Source of the DNA: Rhizobiaceae bacterium
Lineage (GTDB): Bacteria; Pseudomonadota; Alphaproteobacteria; Rhizobiales; Rhizobiaceae
Direction of reading: 5' to 3'
DNA length: 64,000 bases
Assembly (NCBI GenBank): GCA_023953775.1
Contig: JAMLJD010000021.1
Span: 1-64,000 of the forward strand
The translations under genes and the position numbers were made by a program. How positions within the stretch are numbered: position 1 is the stretch's first letter; every line of letters starts with the position of its first letter. The notes under the pieces were generated by a model. It did not search any database. It saw only the letters and a list, made by a program, of their open reading frames with translations, and had not been told where the DNA came from. Below are positions 19,670-29,653 of the stretch, piece by piece.

Positions 19670-20854
19670 CTAGAAGTTGATCGCGGCATAGAACATGGCG
19701 AACAGGCCGTCGACGACGATCACCACGAAGATTGATTTCACCACCGACGAGGTCACGCGGCGGCCGAGCGATTCCGCGCTGCCCTCGACCTTCATGCCTT
19801 CGGAAGCCGCTATGACGCCGATGATCAGCGCCATGAACGGCGCCTTGATCAGCCCGGCGAATATGGTCGACAGGTCGATCGCCGAACGCAGCCGGTCGAT
19901 GAAGGCCTCGAAGGAGACGCCCGAATAGTAGTCGGCGACGAGCATGGCGCCGCCGATCGCGGCGAAATTGGCGATGATGGTCAGGCATGGCAGCGCGATC
20001 ACCAGCGCGACCAGCCGGGGGAAGACCAGAACGCCGATCGGGTTGAGGCCGATCACCGTCAGCGCGTCGATCTCCTCGCGCATCTTCATCGACCCGATCT
20101 CGGCCGTGATGGCGCTGCCGGACCGGCCGGCGATCATGATCGCCGTCATCAGCACGCCGAGCTCGCGCAGCACGAGGATGCCGACGAGATCGACGGTGAA
20201 GATCTCGGCGCCGAAATAGCGCAGCTGGAACGCCCCCTGCTGGGCGACGATGCCGCCGACGATGGACGACATCAGCAGGATCACCGGGATGGCGCCGATG
20301 CCCATGCGCTCGATCTGCGCCGCGATCGCGGCGGGATTGACCGCATGGCGACGGCCGAGCTTGAGCTGGGCGCCGCGGACCGTGGCGCCGAGAATGTGCA
20401 TGCCGAGCATGAAGTCGGCGCCGAGGCGGAAGACGCCCCGGCCGACCGCGTCGAGCACGGCGACCGTCGTCCAGTGCCGGGCCTTCGACACCGGTTCGGG
20501 CTCGCGGGCGGCTTCCTCTACCGCGCCGAGCAGCGTCTGCGCTGCCGCGCTGGCGCCCTCGACGCGCGTCTGCGCGCCCGATGCCGCCATCGCGATCATG
20601 AAGCGCTGCAGGACCCACGCGCCGGCGGTGTCGATACGGCCGACCTGCGAGAGGTCGAGCGTCAGGGCCCGCACGTCGCCCTGCCGCTCCAGATCGCCCA
20701 GTTCGCCGTCGATGCGGGCGATCGTCGCCGTCAGCCAGTCGCCGCTGCAGCGCACGACGAGCAGCTCGCCGCTGCCGGCGGTCTCGATGCGCGGCCGCGC
20801 GTCGATCGCCTCGTCCCCGGTGATGTCCGCTTGTGCGGCGTGCTCGCTGACCAT
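19670..20854 (-). CDS. mlaE: MlaE permease with N-terminal STAS domain (MlaB-MlaE fusion)
   Basis: A 394-residue protein in two parts. Residues about 20-110 form a STAS-like domain (ALTLDLSQVGRIDTAGAWVL), the function of the separate MlaB subunit in E. coli. From about 135 it is an MlaE permease with 5-6 membrane helices and the conserved GRSGSAITAEIGSMKMREEIDA segment. The protein thus carries regulator and permease in one chain. AAGAGAGC lies before the second ATG, which I took as start. It is the first gene of the lipid-transport operon and is divergent from dgcA. Confidence 0.92.
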   Translation of the reverse strand: MVSEHAAQADITGDEAIDARPRIETAGSGELLVVRCSGDWLTATIARIDGELGDLERQGDVRALTLDLSQVGRIDTAGAWVLQRFMIAMAASGAQTRVEGASAAAQTLLGAVEEAAREPEPVSKARHWTTVAVLDAVGRGVFRLGADFMLGMHILGATVRGAQLKLGRRHAVNPAAIAAQIERMGIGAIPVILLMSSIVGGIVAQQGAFQLRYFGAEIFTVDLVGILVLRELGVLMTAIMIAGRSGSAITAEIGSMKMREEIDALTVIGLNPIGVLVFPRLVALVIALPCLTIIANFAAIGGAMLVADYYSGVSFEAFIDRLRSAIDLSTIFAGLIKAPFMALIIGVIAASEGMKVEGSAESLGRRVTSSVVKSIFVVIVVDGLFAMFYAAINF

Positions 20855-20935
20855 AGAAGCTCTCTTAGCGGGTCGGATTGTCGCTGTCACTTTTCATCCC
20901 GGCCACGGCCCACCGCCAAGGAGTAGCGCCACGAC

Positions 20936-21919
20936 ATGGCACGCAAGCTGGAGATCCTCACCGAGAGCTTTCCGATCGCCGGAACCTTCACCATCTCGCG
21001 CGGCTCGAAGAGCGAGGCGGAAGTGCTCACCTGCCGGCTCGCCGAAAACGACCGCCTGGGAACAGGCGAATGCGTGCCCTATCCCCGCTACGGCGAGACG
21101 ATGGAGAGCGTTCGTGACGCTATCGAGGCGGTCAGGAAGGACATCGAGGCCGGCGCGGGCCGCCAGGACCTTCTGTCGCTGATGCCGGCCGGCGCGGCGC
21201 GCAACGCCGTCGACTGCGCGCTGTGGGACATCGAGGCGAAGCTGTCGGGCGCACGCGCGCATCTCAAGGCCTGCGCGATGCCGCCGCGGCCGGTCCAGAC
21301 CGCGATCACCATCTCGCTCGGCGATCCGGAGGAGATGGCGGCGCAGGCGCGGGCGCACGCCGCCCGGCCGCTGCTCAAGGTGAAGGTTGGCACGCAGGAC
21401 GACGTCGCGCGGATCCACGCGGTCACGGCCTCGGCGCCGCGCAGCCGGATCATTCTCGACGCCAACGAGGGCTGGAACGAGGACAACATCCGCACCCATC
21501 TGCTGGCGGCGGCCGAGTACGATGTCGCGCTGGTCGAGCAGCCGCTGCCCGTCGACAAGGACGAGCTCTTGCGCCATATCCCCCACCCGGTGCCGATCTG
21601 CGCCGACGAGAGCGTGCATTCGGCGAGCGACCTCAAGGGGCTGATCGGGCGTTACGATGCCGTCAACATCAAGCTCGACAAGACCGGCGGCCTGACCGCG
21701 GCGCTGACCCTGCGCGACCAGGCGCGCGAACTGGGCTTCAGCGTCATGGTCGGCTGCATGGTCGGCACGTCGCTCGCCATGGCGCCGGCGGTGCTGCTTG
21801 CACAGGATGCCGACTATGTCGACCTCGACGGCCCGCTTCTCCTGGCGCGCGACCGCCGCCCGGGCCTGTCGTTCACGGGCACGCTGATCTCACCCCCCGG
21901 CCCCGAGCTTTGGGGATGA
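20936..21919 (+). CDS. dgcA: Dipeptide epimerase / N-acetyl-D-glutamate racemase-like enolase superfamily enzyme
   Basis: A 327-residue member of the mandelate racemase/muconate lactonizing group. The catalytic pair is present: KVKVG (KxK, about residue 143) and the second lysine in NIKLDK (about 240). Metal ligands are in ILDANEGW, VEQPL and CADES. This set is that of L-Ala-D/L-Glu epimerases used in muropeptide recycling; rhizobial relatives are named DgcA. Its last 30 bases overlap the end of the convergent MFS gene. Confidence 0.87.
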   Translation: MARKLEILTESFPIAGTFTISRGSKSEAEVLTCRLAENDRLGTGECVPYPRYGETMESVRDAIEAVRKDIEAGAGRQDLLSLMPAGAARNAVDCALWDIEAKLSGARAHLKACAMPPRPVQTAITISLGDPEEMAAQARAHAARPLLKVKVGTQDDVARIHAVTASAPRSRIILDANEGWNEDNIRTHLLAAAEYDVALVEQPLPVDKDELLRHIPHPVPICADESVHSASDLKGLIGRYDAVNIKLDKTGGLTAALTLRDQARELGFSVMVGCMVGTSLAMAPAVLLAQDADYVDLDGPLLLARDRRPGLSFTGTLISPPGPELWG

Positions 21920-23104
21920 GCGAAGGCTGAACGCCACGAGCACGGTGCCGGCAACGGCGATCAGGGCCATGGCGAGGAAGCCGTTCACGCCATAGGCGGC
22001 ATAGAGCGGTCCCGATGCGAGCGTCGCCCCCGCCATCGTCAGCCCGTTGGCGAAGAACGCGACGCCCTGCGCGGCCCCGGTCCTTTCTTCCGGCACGACC
22101 TCGGCAATCATCATCTGGACGCCGATCAGCAGGAAGCCGGTGGAGAACGCGTGCAGGGCCTGGATGGCGAAAAACCCCGCCACGCCGGTGCCGGAAGCCC
22201 ACACGAAGGGAAAAAGCGCCCACCGCAATGCTGCCACGGCGCCCGCCGCAACGAGCAGCATGCCCGGCGACAGGCGGCCGAACACGCGGCGATAGAGCCC
22301 GAACACGACCACCTCGCAGATGACCGAGAACGCCCACAGAGCACCGGTCATGCCGGGATCGATGCCGAGGGTCGTCCAGTAGATCGCGCTGAAGCCGTAG
22401 ACCAGCGCGTGGCTGGCATTGACGAAGCCGGCGCCGGCCACGAAGAACAGGAACCGCCGCTCGAAGAGGTTCGACGCGGCCGCCGGGAGCATGGCTGCGG
22501 AACCCGGGGTGGCGACGCGCGGTCTGCCGATGCGCGGTCCCGCGAGCACCGCGACCAATACTGCGCCAAGCCCGACGCTGATCATCCACGGCACGGCGCG
22601 GGCGCCGACCGCCGAAATCACCGCCCCACCGGCGAAGTTGGCGATCAGGAACGCGATCGATCCCCAGATGCGCATCGACGCATAGTCGGATTTCCAGCGC
22701 CGCATGCCGGACAAGGCGAGGGAATCGGCGAGCGGACCCTGCGGCGTCCAGAACAGCGCCAGCACGATCGAAACGCACAGGACCAGAAGGTAGGCGGGCG
22801 GCAGGAAGTAGCCGAGAGAGGCTGCGAGAGCGACGACCGCCACCACCGTGAATACATCGAGCCGGTCGCGCGCCTTGTCCGCCGCGGCGGTGACGAGAGG
22901 CGTGGTCAGCACGCGCAGAAACATCGGCGCGGACAGGATCACCGCGATCTGCGCGGCGTCGAAGCCATTCGCCTCCAGCCATAGCGGAAAATAGGGAAGA
23001 TGGACGCCCAGCGGAGCGTAAACCGCTGCGTAGATCAGCGAGACCCGCAGTTCGAATCCTGGAGGCTTGACGCGTTGCGCCGGCGATAGAGGGGGAAGCG
23101 TCAT
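21890..23104 (-). CDS. MFS transporter, PPP/HcaT-like family
   Basis: A 404-residue, 12-helix transporter. The N-terminal segment GVHLPYFPLWLEANGFDAAQIA and the following WTPQGPLADSLAL are typical of the phenylpropionate permease-like (HcaT/MFS_1_like) group. The substrate cannot be told from sequence. It sits tail-to-tail with dgcA, overlapping by 30 bases, so mRNAs from the two strands are complementary at their ends. It is not in an operon with a catabolic gene. Confidence 0.85.
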   Translation of the reverse strand: MTLPPLSPAQRVKPPGFELRVSLIYAAVYAPLGVHLPYFPLWLEANGFDAAQIAVILSAPMFLRVLTTPLVTAAADKARDRLDVFTVVAVVALAASLGYFLPPAYLLVLCVSIVLALFWTPQGPLADSLALSGMRRWKSDYASMRIWGSIAFLIANFAGGAVISAVGARAVPWMISVGLGAVLVAVLAGPRIGRPRVATPGSAAMLPAAASNLFERRFLFFVAGAGFVNASHALVYGFSAIYWTTLGIDPGMTGALWAFSVICEVVVFGLYRRVFGRLSPGMLLVAAGAVAALRWALFPFVWASGTGVAGFFAIQALHAFSTGFLLIGVQMMIAEVVPEERTGAAQGVAFFANGLTMAGATLASGPLYAAYGVNGFLAMALIAVAGTVLVAFSLRSSPKLGAGG

Positions 23105-23256
23105 CGTCGTGGTGCGGCCATCCGGTCCAGTCCGGCGCTACGCACCGTCAGCCGCTATGTAGAGCCTGTGCGGGCGAGAGGGAAACGATTCCGCACTCGG
23201 TTGGCGCAGCACACCGCCTGCCAACGATGGAGAATGACACCCCGGCAGGACCGGCG

Positions 23257-24069
23257 TCAGGCAGCTTCCGCATCGAAGGGAATGGGAGCAACTGCACGCT
23301 GCGGTACCGTTTGCGCTTGCTGGACCTTGGCCCAGTGCATGATGGAGAACCGGCCGGCATGATCTTCACCGACGGCCGTGCAGCTTTCCACCCAATCGCC
23401 GGTGTTGATGTAGTGGATGCCGGCAATCGTCTCGATCGTGGCGTGGTGGATGTGGCCGCAGATGACGCCGTCGACGTCCGAACGCGCCGCTTCCTGCGAC
23501 ACGACGGTCTGGAACGATCCGATGAAGTTCACCGCCTTCTTCACCTTGACCTTCGCCCAGGAGGAGAACGACCAGTAGGGCATGCCAAAAGCCCGGCGGA
23601 AACGCGAGACGACCCGGTTGACGATGATCGCGGCGTCATAGGCCTTGTCGCCCAGATAGGCGAGCCACCTTACGTTGTGGACGATCGTGTCGAACTGGTC
23701 GCCGTGGATCACGAGGTAGCGCTTGGCGTCGGCCGCGACGTGAATGGCGCGGTCCGCAACCTCGATGCCGCCGAAATGCGTGCCCTGGAAGTCGCGCAGG
23801 AACTCGTCATGGTTGCCGGCGATATAGATGATGCGCGTGCCCTTGCGGGCCTGGCGCAGCAGCTTCTGCACGACGTCATTGTGCGCCTGCGGCCAGTGCC
23901 AGGAGCGCCTGAGCCGCCAGCCGTCGACGATGTCGCCGACGAGATAGATCGTATCGGCCTCGTGGTGGCGCAGGAAGTCGATCAGATAGTCGGCCTTGGC
24001 CTGCCTGGAGCCCAGATGCACATCCGAGATGAAGAGCGTTCTGAACCGCTTCACGTCGTTGCCCGCCAT
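23257..24069 (-). CDS. UDP-2,3-diacylglucosamine diphosphatase-type metallophosphoesterase (LpxH family)
   Basis: A 270-residue calcineurin-like phosphoesterase. The five metal-binding blocks are visible: SDVHLG (14-19), VGDIVDGW, AGNHDEF, HGDQFD and CGHIHHA. The order and length fit LpxH-type hydrolases that cleave UDP-2,3-diacylglucosamine to lipid X in lipid A synthesis on the cytosolic face of the membrane. Since rhizobia usually also carry LpxI, this paralogue could have another phosphodiester substrate. It is divergent from the SDR gene across a 246-bp regulatory region. Confidence 0.82.
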   Translation of the reverse strand: MAGNDVKRFRTLFISDVHLGSRQAKADYLIDFLRHHEADTIYLVGDIVDGWRLRRSWHWPQAHNDVVQKLLRQARKGTRIIYIAGNHDEFLRDFQGTHFGGIEVADRAIHVAADAKRYLVIHGDQFDTIVHNVRWLAYLGDKAYDAAIIVNRVVSRFRRAFGMPYWSFSSWAKVKVKKAVNFIGSFQTVVSQEAARSDVDGVICGHIHHATIETIAGIHYINTGDWVESCTAVGEDHAGRFSIMHWAKVQQAQTVPQRAVAPIPFDAEAA

Positions 24070-24211
24070 GGCCGTTCAGCCTCTCGCGTTGGTGGTGTCG
24101 CGCTCCTATGGCCCGATTCATGTCACAGCCTTATGACGACGCGGCCGGGGCGCGGTGTTTGCGGTCGTGGCGGGCTTCCATCGGCGAAGAAGGCGCTTCA
24201 GTGGAACGAAT

Positions 24212-24278
24212 TTGACATTTGAGTTCCGGTTCCGACATTTGCTCGGGCGCTTCCATAAATGGGCAGCAAATGTTGGAA
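24212..24278. promoter_or_regulatory. Repeat-rich operator/promoter region before the SDR-FAH-maeB genes
   Basis: GACATTTG occurs twice as a direct repeat 20 bases apart (24214-24221 and 24234-24241). The second copy is part of a 14-base inverted repeat TTCCGACATTTGCT (24230-24243) / AGCAAATGTTGGAA (24265-24278) with one mismatch. TTGACA (24212-24217) could be a -35 element. The SDR ribosome-binding site begins about 25 bases downstream. This is a plausible binding site for a dimeric repressor or activator; no regulator gene is adjacent. Confidence 0.5.
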
Positions 24279-24315
24279 TCGGACCACTAGCCTGCGCGCT
24301 TGCAAGGAGAAAATC

Positions 24316-25095
24316 ATGGATCTTGGTCTCAAGGGAAAACGCGCCATCATATGTGCCTCGAGCCGGGGGCTCGGACGCGGGTGTGCCATGGCGCTGGCCG
24401 AAGCCGGGTGCGATCTCGTCATCAACGGACGCGACGAGGCCGCGCTCGACGGGACGGCGACCGAGATCCGCGAGCGCTTCGGCGTGGCCGTCACGCCGGT
24501 GCTGGCCGACGTCTCGACGCCCGAAGGTCAGAAGGCCCTGCTCGAAGCCTGTTCCGACCCCGACATTCTGGTCAACAATAATGGCGGCCCGCCCTTCCGC
24601 GATTTCCGCGAACTCGATCGCGCGAAAATGCTGGAGGGTGTCACCCAGAACATGGTCACGCCGATCGAGCTCATCCAGGCGGTGATCGACGGCATGGCTT
24701 CGCGCGGCTTCGGACGCATAGTCAACATCACCTCGATGTCGGTCTACCAGCCGATATCAGGCCTCGACCTGTCGTCGGGCGCACGCGCCGGGCTGACCGC
24801 CTTCCTGGCCGGCGTTGCGCGGACCGTGGCCGCGCGCAACGTCACGATCAACAACATCCTGCCGGGCAAGTTCGATACCGACCGCATTCGCGGCTCGATC
24901 CGCTTTTCGGCGCAGAAGGCCGGTGTCAGCGAGGCTCAACAGGCGGAGAAGACCGCCAACGAAGTCCCCGCGAAACGGCTGGGCACGCCCGAGGAATTCG
25001 GCATGGCCTGTGCATTCCTGTGTTCGGCCCACGCCGGCTACATTACCGGGCGCAACCTGATCCTTGACGGCGGTTTGTACCCCGGCGCATTCTGA
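24316..25095 (+). CDS. Atypical SDR-family protein lacking the YxxxK catalytic pair
   Basis: A 259-residue Rossmann protein with the short-chain dehydrogenase fold: ICASSRGLGRG (12-22) in place of TGxxxGxG, NNNG (87-90) in place of NNAG, and Ser140. At the positions of the catalytic Tyr and Lys it has Ser153 and Arg157 (LSSGARAGL instead of YxASKxGL). It resembles the BKR-like SDR subgroup known for imperfect cofactor and active-site motifs. Either it uses other residues or it is not a classical oxidoreductase. AAGGAGA precedes the ATG at five bases. A fumarylacetoacetase-family gene follows after 51 bases. Confidence 0.85.
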   Translation: MDLGLKGKRAIICASSRGLGRGCAMALAEAGCDLVINGRDEAALDGTATEIRERFGVAVTPVLADVSTPEGQKALLEACSDPDILVNNNGGPPFRDFRELDRAKMLEGVTQNMVTPIELIQAVIDGMASRGFGRIVNITSMSVYQPISGLDLSSGARAGLTAFLAGVARTVAARNVTINNILPGKFDTDRIRGSIRFSAQKAGVSEAQQAEKTANEVPAKRLGTPEEFGMACAFLCSAHAGYITGRNLILDGGLYPGAF

Positions 25096-25146
25096 CGACC
25101 CCATCGGGACGACTTATCAAGAGAATCAAATGCGGGAGGCAAGCCC

Positions 25147-25989
25147 TTGAAACTCATCCGTTTTGGCGAGAAGAGCGACGAACGTCCCGGCGTTCTCGAT
25201 GCCGAGGGAAGGATTCGCGACGTTTCGTCGGTGGTGCCGGACTTCAGCCCCGACACCATCGGCCCGGAACTGATCGACACGCTGTCGGCGGCCGATCTTT
25301 CCTCCCTGCCCGCGGTCGATCCCACGACACGCATCGGAGCGCCGCTGTCGCGAACCGGCCATTTCATCGCAATCGGCCTCAACTATGCCGACCATGCCGC
25401 CGAGGCGGGACTGCAGGTGCCGGCCGAACCGATCGTGTTTTCCAAGGCGCCGAGCTCGCTCAACGGCCCGAATGACGACGTCATGCTGCCGCGCGGCTCG
25501 ACCAACACCGACTGGGAGGTCGAACTCGCCGCGATCATCGGCACCCGCTGCGACTACGTCTCACAGGGCGAGGCGCTGGATCACGTCTTCGGCTATGCCG
25601 TGTGCAACGACGTGTCCGAGCGCGAATACCAGATCCAGCGCAGCGGCCAGTGGATCAAGGGCAAGAGCGCCCCGACCTTCGGGCCGCTCGGACCGTGGAT
25701 CGCCACGCGCGACGAGATCCCGGACCCGCAGGCACTCGACATGTTTCTCGACGTGAACGGCGTCCGCACCCAGACCGGCAACACGTCGACGATGATCTTC
25801 TCCGTCGCGCATGTCATTTCCTACCTGTCGCATTTCATGGTCCTTGAGCCGGGCGACATCGTAACCACCGGTACGCCGCCCGGCGTCGGTATGGGCAAGA
25901 AGCCGCCGACCTATCTGAAATCCGGCGACGAGATGCATCTCGGCATTGCGGGTCTTGGCGAACAGCGGCAGAAGGTCGTCGCCCGCTGA
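25147..25989 (+). CDS. Fumarylacetoacetate hydrolase (FAH) family protein
   Basis: A 280-residue FAH-family enzyme acting on a 2-oxo acid (acylpyruvate hydrolase, hydratase or ureidoglycolate-lyase-like). The C-terminal catalytic domain starts at GLNYADHAAEAG (about residue 77). It has metal-site acidic residues in DWEVELAAIIG, the conserved GYAVCNDVSEREYQ, and the terminal DIVTTGTPPGVG. The start is TTG with GGGAGG eight bases upstream; no ATG fits. Together with the upstream SDR it looks like a short catabolic pair for a sugar acid or keto acid whose products could feed the malic enzyme encoded next. Confidence 0.9.
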   Translation: MKLIRFGEKSDERPGVLDAEGRIRDVSSVVPDFSPDTIGPELIDTLSAADLSSLPAVDPTTRIGAPLSRTGHFIAIGLNYADHAAEAGLQVPAEPIVFSKAPSSLNGPNDDVMLPRGSTNTDWEVELAAIIGTRCDYVSQGEALDHVFGYAVCNDVSEREYQIQRSGQWIKGKSAPTFGPLGPWIATRDEIPDPQALDMFLDVNGVRTQTGNTSTMIFSVAHVISYLSHFMVLEPGDIVTTGTPPGVGMGKKPPTYLKSGDEMHLGIAGLGEQRQKVVAR

Positions 25990-26020
25990 TCCGGGCAGCG
26001 ACCGAGCGCGAGGGCGGGGC

Positions 26021-28348
26021 ATGAGCACGAAGAAGAAGACCACGAAACCGCCGGCAGGGTCCGATCTGGACGAAGCCGCCCTCTTCTTTCATCGCTACCC
26101 GACGCCGGGAAAGCTCGAGATCCAGGCGACGAAGCCGCTCGGTAACCAGCGTGACCTGGCGCTCGCCTATTCGCCGGGCGTCGCCGCGCCCTGCCTGGCG
26201 ATCCATGAGAACCCCGCCGTCGCCGCCGACTACACCGCGCGGGCCAACCTCGTGGCCGTGGTTTCGAACGGATCCGCAGTGCTCGGCCTCGGCAATATCG
26301 GGCCGCTTGCATCCAAGCCGGTGATGGAAGGCAAGGCGGTCCTGTTCAAGAAGTTCGCCGGCATCGACGTCTTCGACATCGAGATCGACGCGCCGGAGAT
26401 CGACCGCATGGTCGAGACGGTCGCCGCGCTCGAGCCGACCTTCGGCGGCATCAACCTCGAGGACATCAAGGCGCCCGAGTGCTTCGAGGTCGAGGAGCAG
26501 CTCAAGGCGCGCATGGCCATTCCGGTGTTCCATGACGACCAGCACGGAACGGCGATCATCGTCGCCGCCGCGGTGCTCAACGGTCTGGAAATCGCGAAAA
26601 AGGACATCGCCGAGGTCAAGATCGTCACATCCGGCGCGGGTGCGGCAGCGCTGGCATGCCTCAACCTCCTGGTCTCGCTCGGGGCGAAGCGCGACAACAT
26701 CTGGATCACCGACCGGTTCGGCGTCGCCTGGCGCGGGCGGGTCGAGGAAATGGACCGCTGGAAGGACGCCTACGTCAAGGAGACCGAGGCGCGGACGCTT
26801 GCCGACGTGATCGGGGGCGCCGACGTCTTTCTCGGCCTGTCGGCAGCCGGCGTGCTCAAGCCAGAGCTTCTGGCCGAGATGGCCGAAAGCCCGCTGATCC
26901 TGGCCCTCGCCAACCCCGTGCCGGAGATCATGCCCGACCTGGCGCGCGAAGCCCGGCCCGACGCGATGATCTGCACCGGCCGCTCGGACTTTCCCAATCA
27001 GGTCAACAACGTTCTGTGCTTCCCCTACATCTTCCGCGGCGCGCTCGATGCCGGCGCGACGGCGATCAACGAGGAGATGAAGCTCGCCGCCGTACGCGCG
27101 ATCGCCGCGCTTGCCCGCGAGGAACCGTCGGAAGTCGCCGCGCGCGCCTATTCGGGCGAGACGCCGATCTTCGGGCGCGACTATCTCATCCCCTCGCCCT
27201 TCGACCCGCGGCTGATCCTGCGGATTGCGCCAGCGGTCGCGAAGGCGGCGGCGGAGTCGGGCGTCGCCTCGCGCCCGGTCACCGACATGGATGCCTATGT
27301 CGACCGGCTCAACCGCTTCGTCTTCCGTTCCGGCCTGATCATGAAGCCGGTCTTCGCGGCGGCGAAGGGCGCGGGCCGCAAGCGCGTCATCTACGCCGAT
27401 GGCGAGGACGAGCGCGTGCTACGCGCCGCGCAGGTGGTTCTGGAGGAAGGCATCGCCGAGCCGATCCTGATCGGCCGGCCGCATGTCATCGACGTGCGAT
27501 CGAAGCGCTACGGGCTGAAGATCAGGCCGGGCGAGCACTTCGCGCTGATCAACCCCGAGGACGACCCGCGCTACCGCACCTATGTAGACCTGCTGATCGA
27601 GCGGGTCGGGCGCCGGGGCATGACGCCCGAGGCGGCGCGGACCATGGTGCGCACCAACAATACGGTGATCGCCTCGCTGGCGCTGCTGCGCGACGAGGCC
27701 GATGCGATGATCTGCGGGCTGGAAGGCCGGTTCGAGCGGCATCTGCGCCATGTCGACCAGATCATCGGCCGCCGCGAGGGCGTGGCCGACCTCTCCGCGC
27801 TGTCGATGCTGATCTCGCAGCGCGGGATCATGTTCTTCACCGACACCTATGTGACGGTCGATCCCTGCGCCGAGGAGATCGCCGAGATGACGATCCTCGC
27901 CGCCGAGGAGATCCGGCGGTTCGGCCTGGAGCCAAAGGCCGCGCTCTTGTCGCACTCGAATTTCGGATCGAGGGACTCCAAAAGTGCGCTAAAAATGCGC
28001 GAGTCGGCGGCAATCTTGCGCAAAATCGCCCCGGATTTGATGGCGGATGGCGAAATGCATGGCGATTCCGCACTATCCGAGGTACTTCGCAACCGTGTTT
28101 TTCCGCATTCCACGCTGAAGGGCGAGGCCAATCTGCTGGTCTTTCCAAATCTCGACGCGGCCAATATCGCACTCACGACCGTGAAGATGATGCTCGATGC
28201 GCTGCATGTCGGGCCGATCCTTCTCGGGGCTGCGCAGCCGGCGCATATCCTGACCCCGTCGGTGACGTCGCGGGGCGTCGTCAACATGACCGCGCTGGCC
28301 GTCGTCGAGGTGATGCAGAAGTCGCAGGCGCTGGCAAAGCCGGACTGA
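26021..28348 (+). CDS. maeB: NADP-dependent malic enzyme with C-terminal phosphotransacetylase-like domain
   Basis: A 775-residue two-domain malic enzyme converting malate to pyruvate, CO2 and NADPH. The malic domain (1 to about 430) shows [11 protein letters not shown], the metal site FHDDQHGTA, and a nucleotide-binding [13 protein letters not shown]. The C-terminal half (about 445-775) is a phosphotransacetylase-like regulatory domain, as in MaeB/DME of rhizobia, where it binds acetyl-CoA. Around bases 27950-28100 the codons become unusual for this genome (CTA, AGT, TTG, GTA, AAA), though the protein stays conserved-looking. The ATG follows GGGCGGGG. Confidence 0.95.
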   Translation: MSTKKKTTKPPAGSDLDEAALFFHRYPTPGKLEIQATKPLGNQRDLALAYSPGVAAPCLAIHENPAVAADYTARANLVAVVSNGSAVLGLGNIGPLASKPVMEGKAVLFKKFAGIDVFDIEIDAPEIDRMVETVAALEPTFGGINLEDIKAPECFEVEEQLKARMAIPVFHDDQHGTAIIVAAAVLNGLEIAKKDIAEVKIVTSGAGAAALACLNLLVSLGAKRDNIWITDRFGVAWRGRVEEMDRWKDAYVKETEARTLADVIGGADVFLGLSAAGVLKPELLAEMAESPLILALANPVPEIMPDLAREARPDAMICTGRSDFPNQVNNVLCFPYIFRGALDAGATAINEEMKLAAVRAIAALAREEPSEVAARAYSGETPIFGRDYLIPSPFDPRLILRIAPAVAKAAAESGVASRPVTDMDAYVDRLNRFVFRSGLIMKPVFAAAKGAGRKRVIYADGEDERVLRAAQVVLEEGIAEPILIGRPHVIDVRSKRYGLKIRPGEHFALINPEDDPRYRTYVDLLIERVGRRGMTPEAARTMVRTNNTVIASLALLRDEADAMICGLEGRFERHLRHVDQIIGRREGVADLSALSMLISQRGIMFFTDTYVTVDPCAEEIAEMTILAAEEIRRFGLEPKAALLSHSNFGSRDSKSALKMRESAAILRKIAPDLMADGEMHGDSALSEVLRNRVFPHSTLKGEANLLVFPNLDAANIALTTVKMMLDALHVGPILLGAAQPAHILTPSVTSRGVVNMTALAVVEVMQKSQALAKPD

Positions 28349-28459
28349 ACCGGTCCGGCGACTGGTAAACTGGCGGTTAACTTCGTTTCGGATAGACTCG
28401 CGACCGCGGAGATTCGCATCCGCGAACGGTTTCGGCGCGCGGGCAGAGACAGGCAATCG

Positions 28460-29653
28460 ATGACGGCTTCGGCAGGCAGATCGGCGACCATGCTGCTTCG
28501 GGCGGCCCTGTCGCTGCTGCTGGTGCTCCTTTTGACCGACCACGCCGCCGCGGCGTCGCGCGTATGCCGCGACCTCGAGGCGAAACTCGCCGCGTCCGAT
28601 ACGGGCGGCGGCGGCCGGATGGCGCGCAAATATGACGACGCCATCCGTACCCAGGAAGGACAGCTCTCCAAGGCGCGCCGGCAGGCACGGTCGAACGGCT
28701 GCGATTTCCGCGTGTCGGGCGTGCGCATGCGCGCGGATTGCGGCGGGTTGAACGCGACGATCGCCAAGATGGAACGCAATCTGCTCAAGCTGCAGCGCAC
28801 ACGTGCCAGCATGGGCGGCGGCAACCCTCGTCGCGAGCGCGCACGCATTCTCGCCGCGCTCGACGTCAACGGATGCCGCGAACGGCCGGAAACCGGGCGG
28901 ACGTTGCCGCAGGCGGTCGACCGCCGGGCGCGGACCAGCATTTTCGACCAGATCTTCGGCGGCGGCATCCGGCACCGCCGCTCCGTCGACGACGATACCA
29001 CCGACGCCAGAGACGACAATCAGGTCCGGCGCATCATCAACGACGGCTCGTTCCCCGAGTCGACGCCGACCGGCGGCGACCTGCGCACCCTGTGCGTGCG
29101 CATGTGCGACGGCTATTTCTTCCCGATCTCGAACAATTCGGGGCGCAGCGACCTGACGCGCGACCAGCAGATCTGCGAAGCGCGATGCCCCGGCGCCGAA
29201 GTCCAGCTCTATTTCCACCGCTTTCCGGATGAAGACACCGAGCAGATGGTGTCGGCAGTGTCCGGCCAGCCCTATACGGAGATGAGCACCGCTTTCCTGT
29301 ACCGCCAGGCGGACTTCCAGCGGCCGGCCGGATGCGGCTGCAACGAAGGGCCGAAGGGCTTCTCGATCATCGCCGGAGAACTGCCCAAAGCCGAACCCGA
29401 AACGCCGACCGAGACGGTGGTTCCGCGGCCATGGGCGCGGCCCGACCCCGCAGACGACCCGGAGACGCTTGCCAACCGCGCGGGCGGCCTCGACATGGCA
29501 GCCCTGCGCAGGATGGCTCCTCAGCCGGCCGAAACGGCGTCCATTGCCGAGGAAACGGGCGACAAGCGGGTCAGGGTCGTCGGGCCAGTGTTCCTGCCCG
29601 ACCCAGAAGCGGCAATAGATCTGCGAGCTCCGGCCCGGAAGGACGGCCTGTAA
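28460..29653 (+). CDS. Exported DUF2865 domain protein
   Basis: A 397-residue protein with an N-terminal signal segment ([20 protein letters not shown]), a coiled-coil stretch, and a Cys-rich DUF2865 core: [31 protein letters not shown], and CGCNEG near residue 293. The paired cysteines suggest disulfides in the periplasm. The family is widespread in Hyphomicrobiales and has no known role. The last 83 bases overlap the end of gltX on the other strand, an unusually long tail-to-tail overlap in which both reading frames match their families. Confidence 0.85.
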   Translation: MTASAGRSATMLLRAALSLLLVLLLTDHAAAASRVCRDLEAKLAASDTGGGGRMARKYDDAIRTQEGQLSKARRQARSNGCDFRVSGVRMRADCGGLNATIAKMERNLLKLQRTRASMGGGNPRRERARILAALDVNGCRERPETGRTLPQAVDRRARTSIFDQIFGGGIRHRRSVDDDTTDARDDNQVRRIINDGSFPESTPTGGDLRTLCVRMCDGYFFPISNNSGRSDLTRDQQICEARCPGAEVQLYFHRFPDEDTEQMVSAVSGQPYTEMSTAFLYRQADFQRPAGCGCNEGPKGFSIIAGELPKAEPETPTETVVPRPWARPDPADDPETLANRAGGLDMAALRRMAPQPAETASIAEETGDKRVRVVGPVFLPDPEAAIDLRAPARKDGL

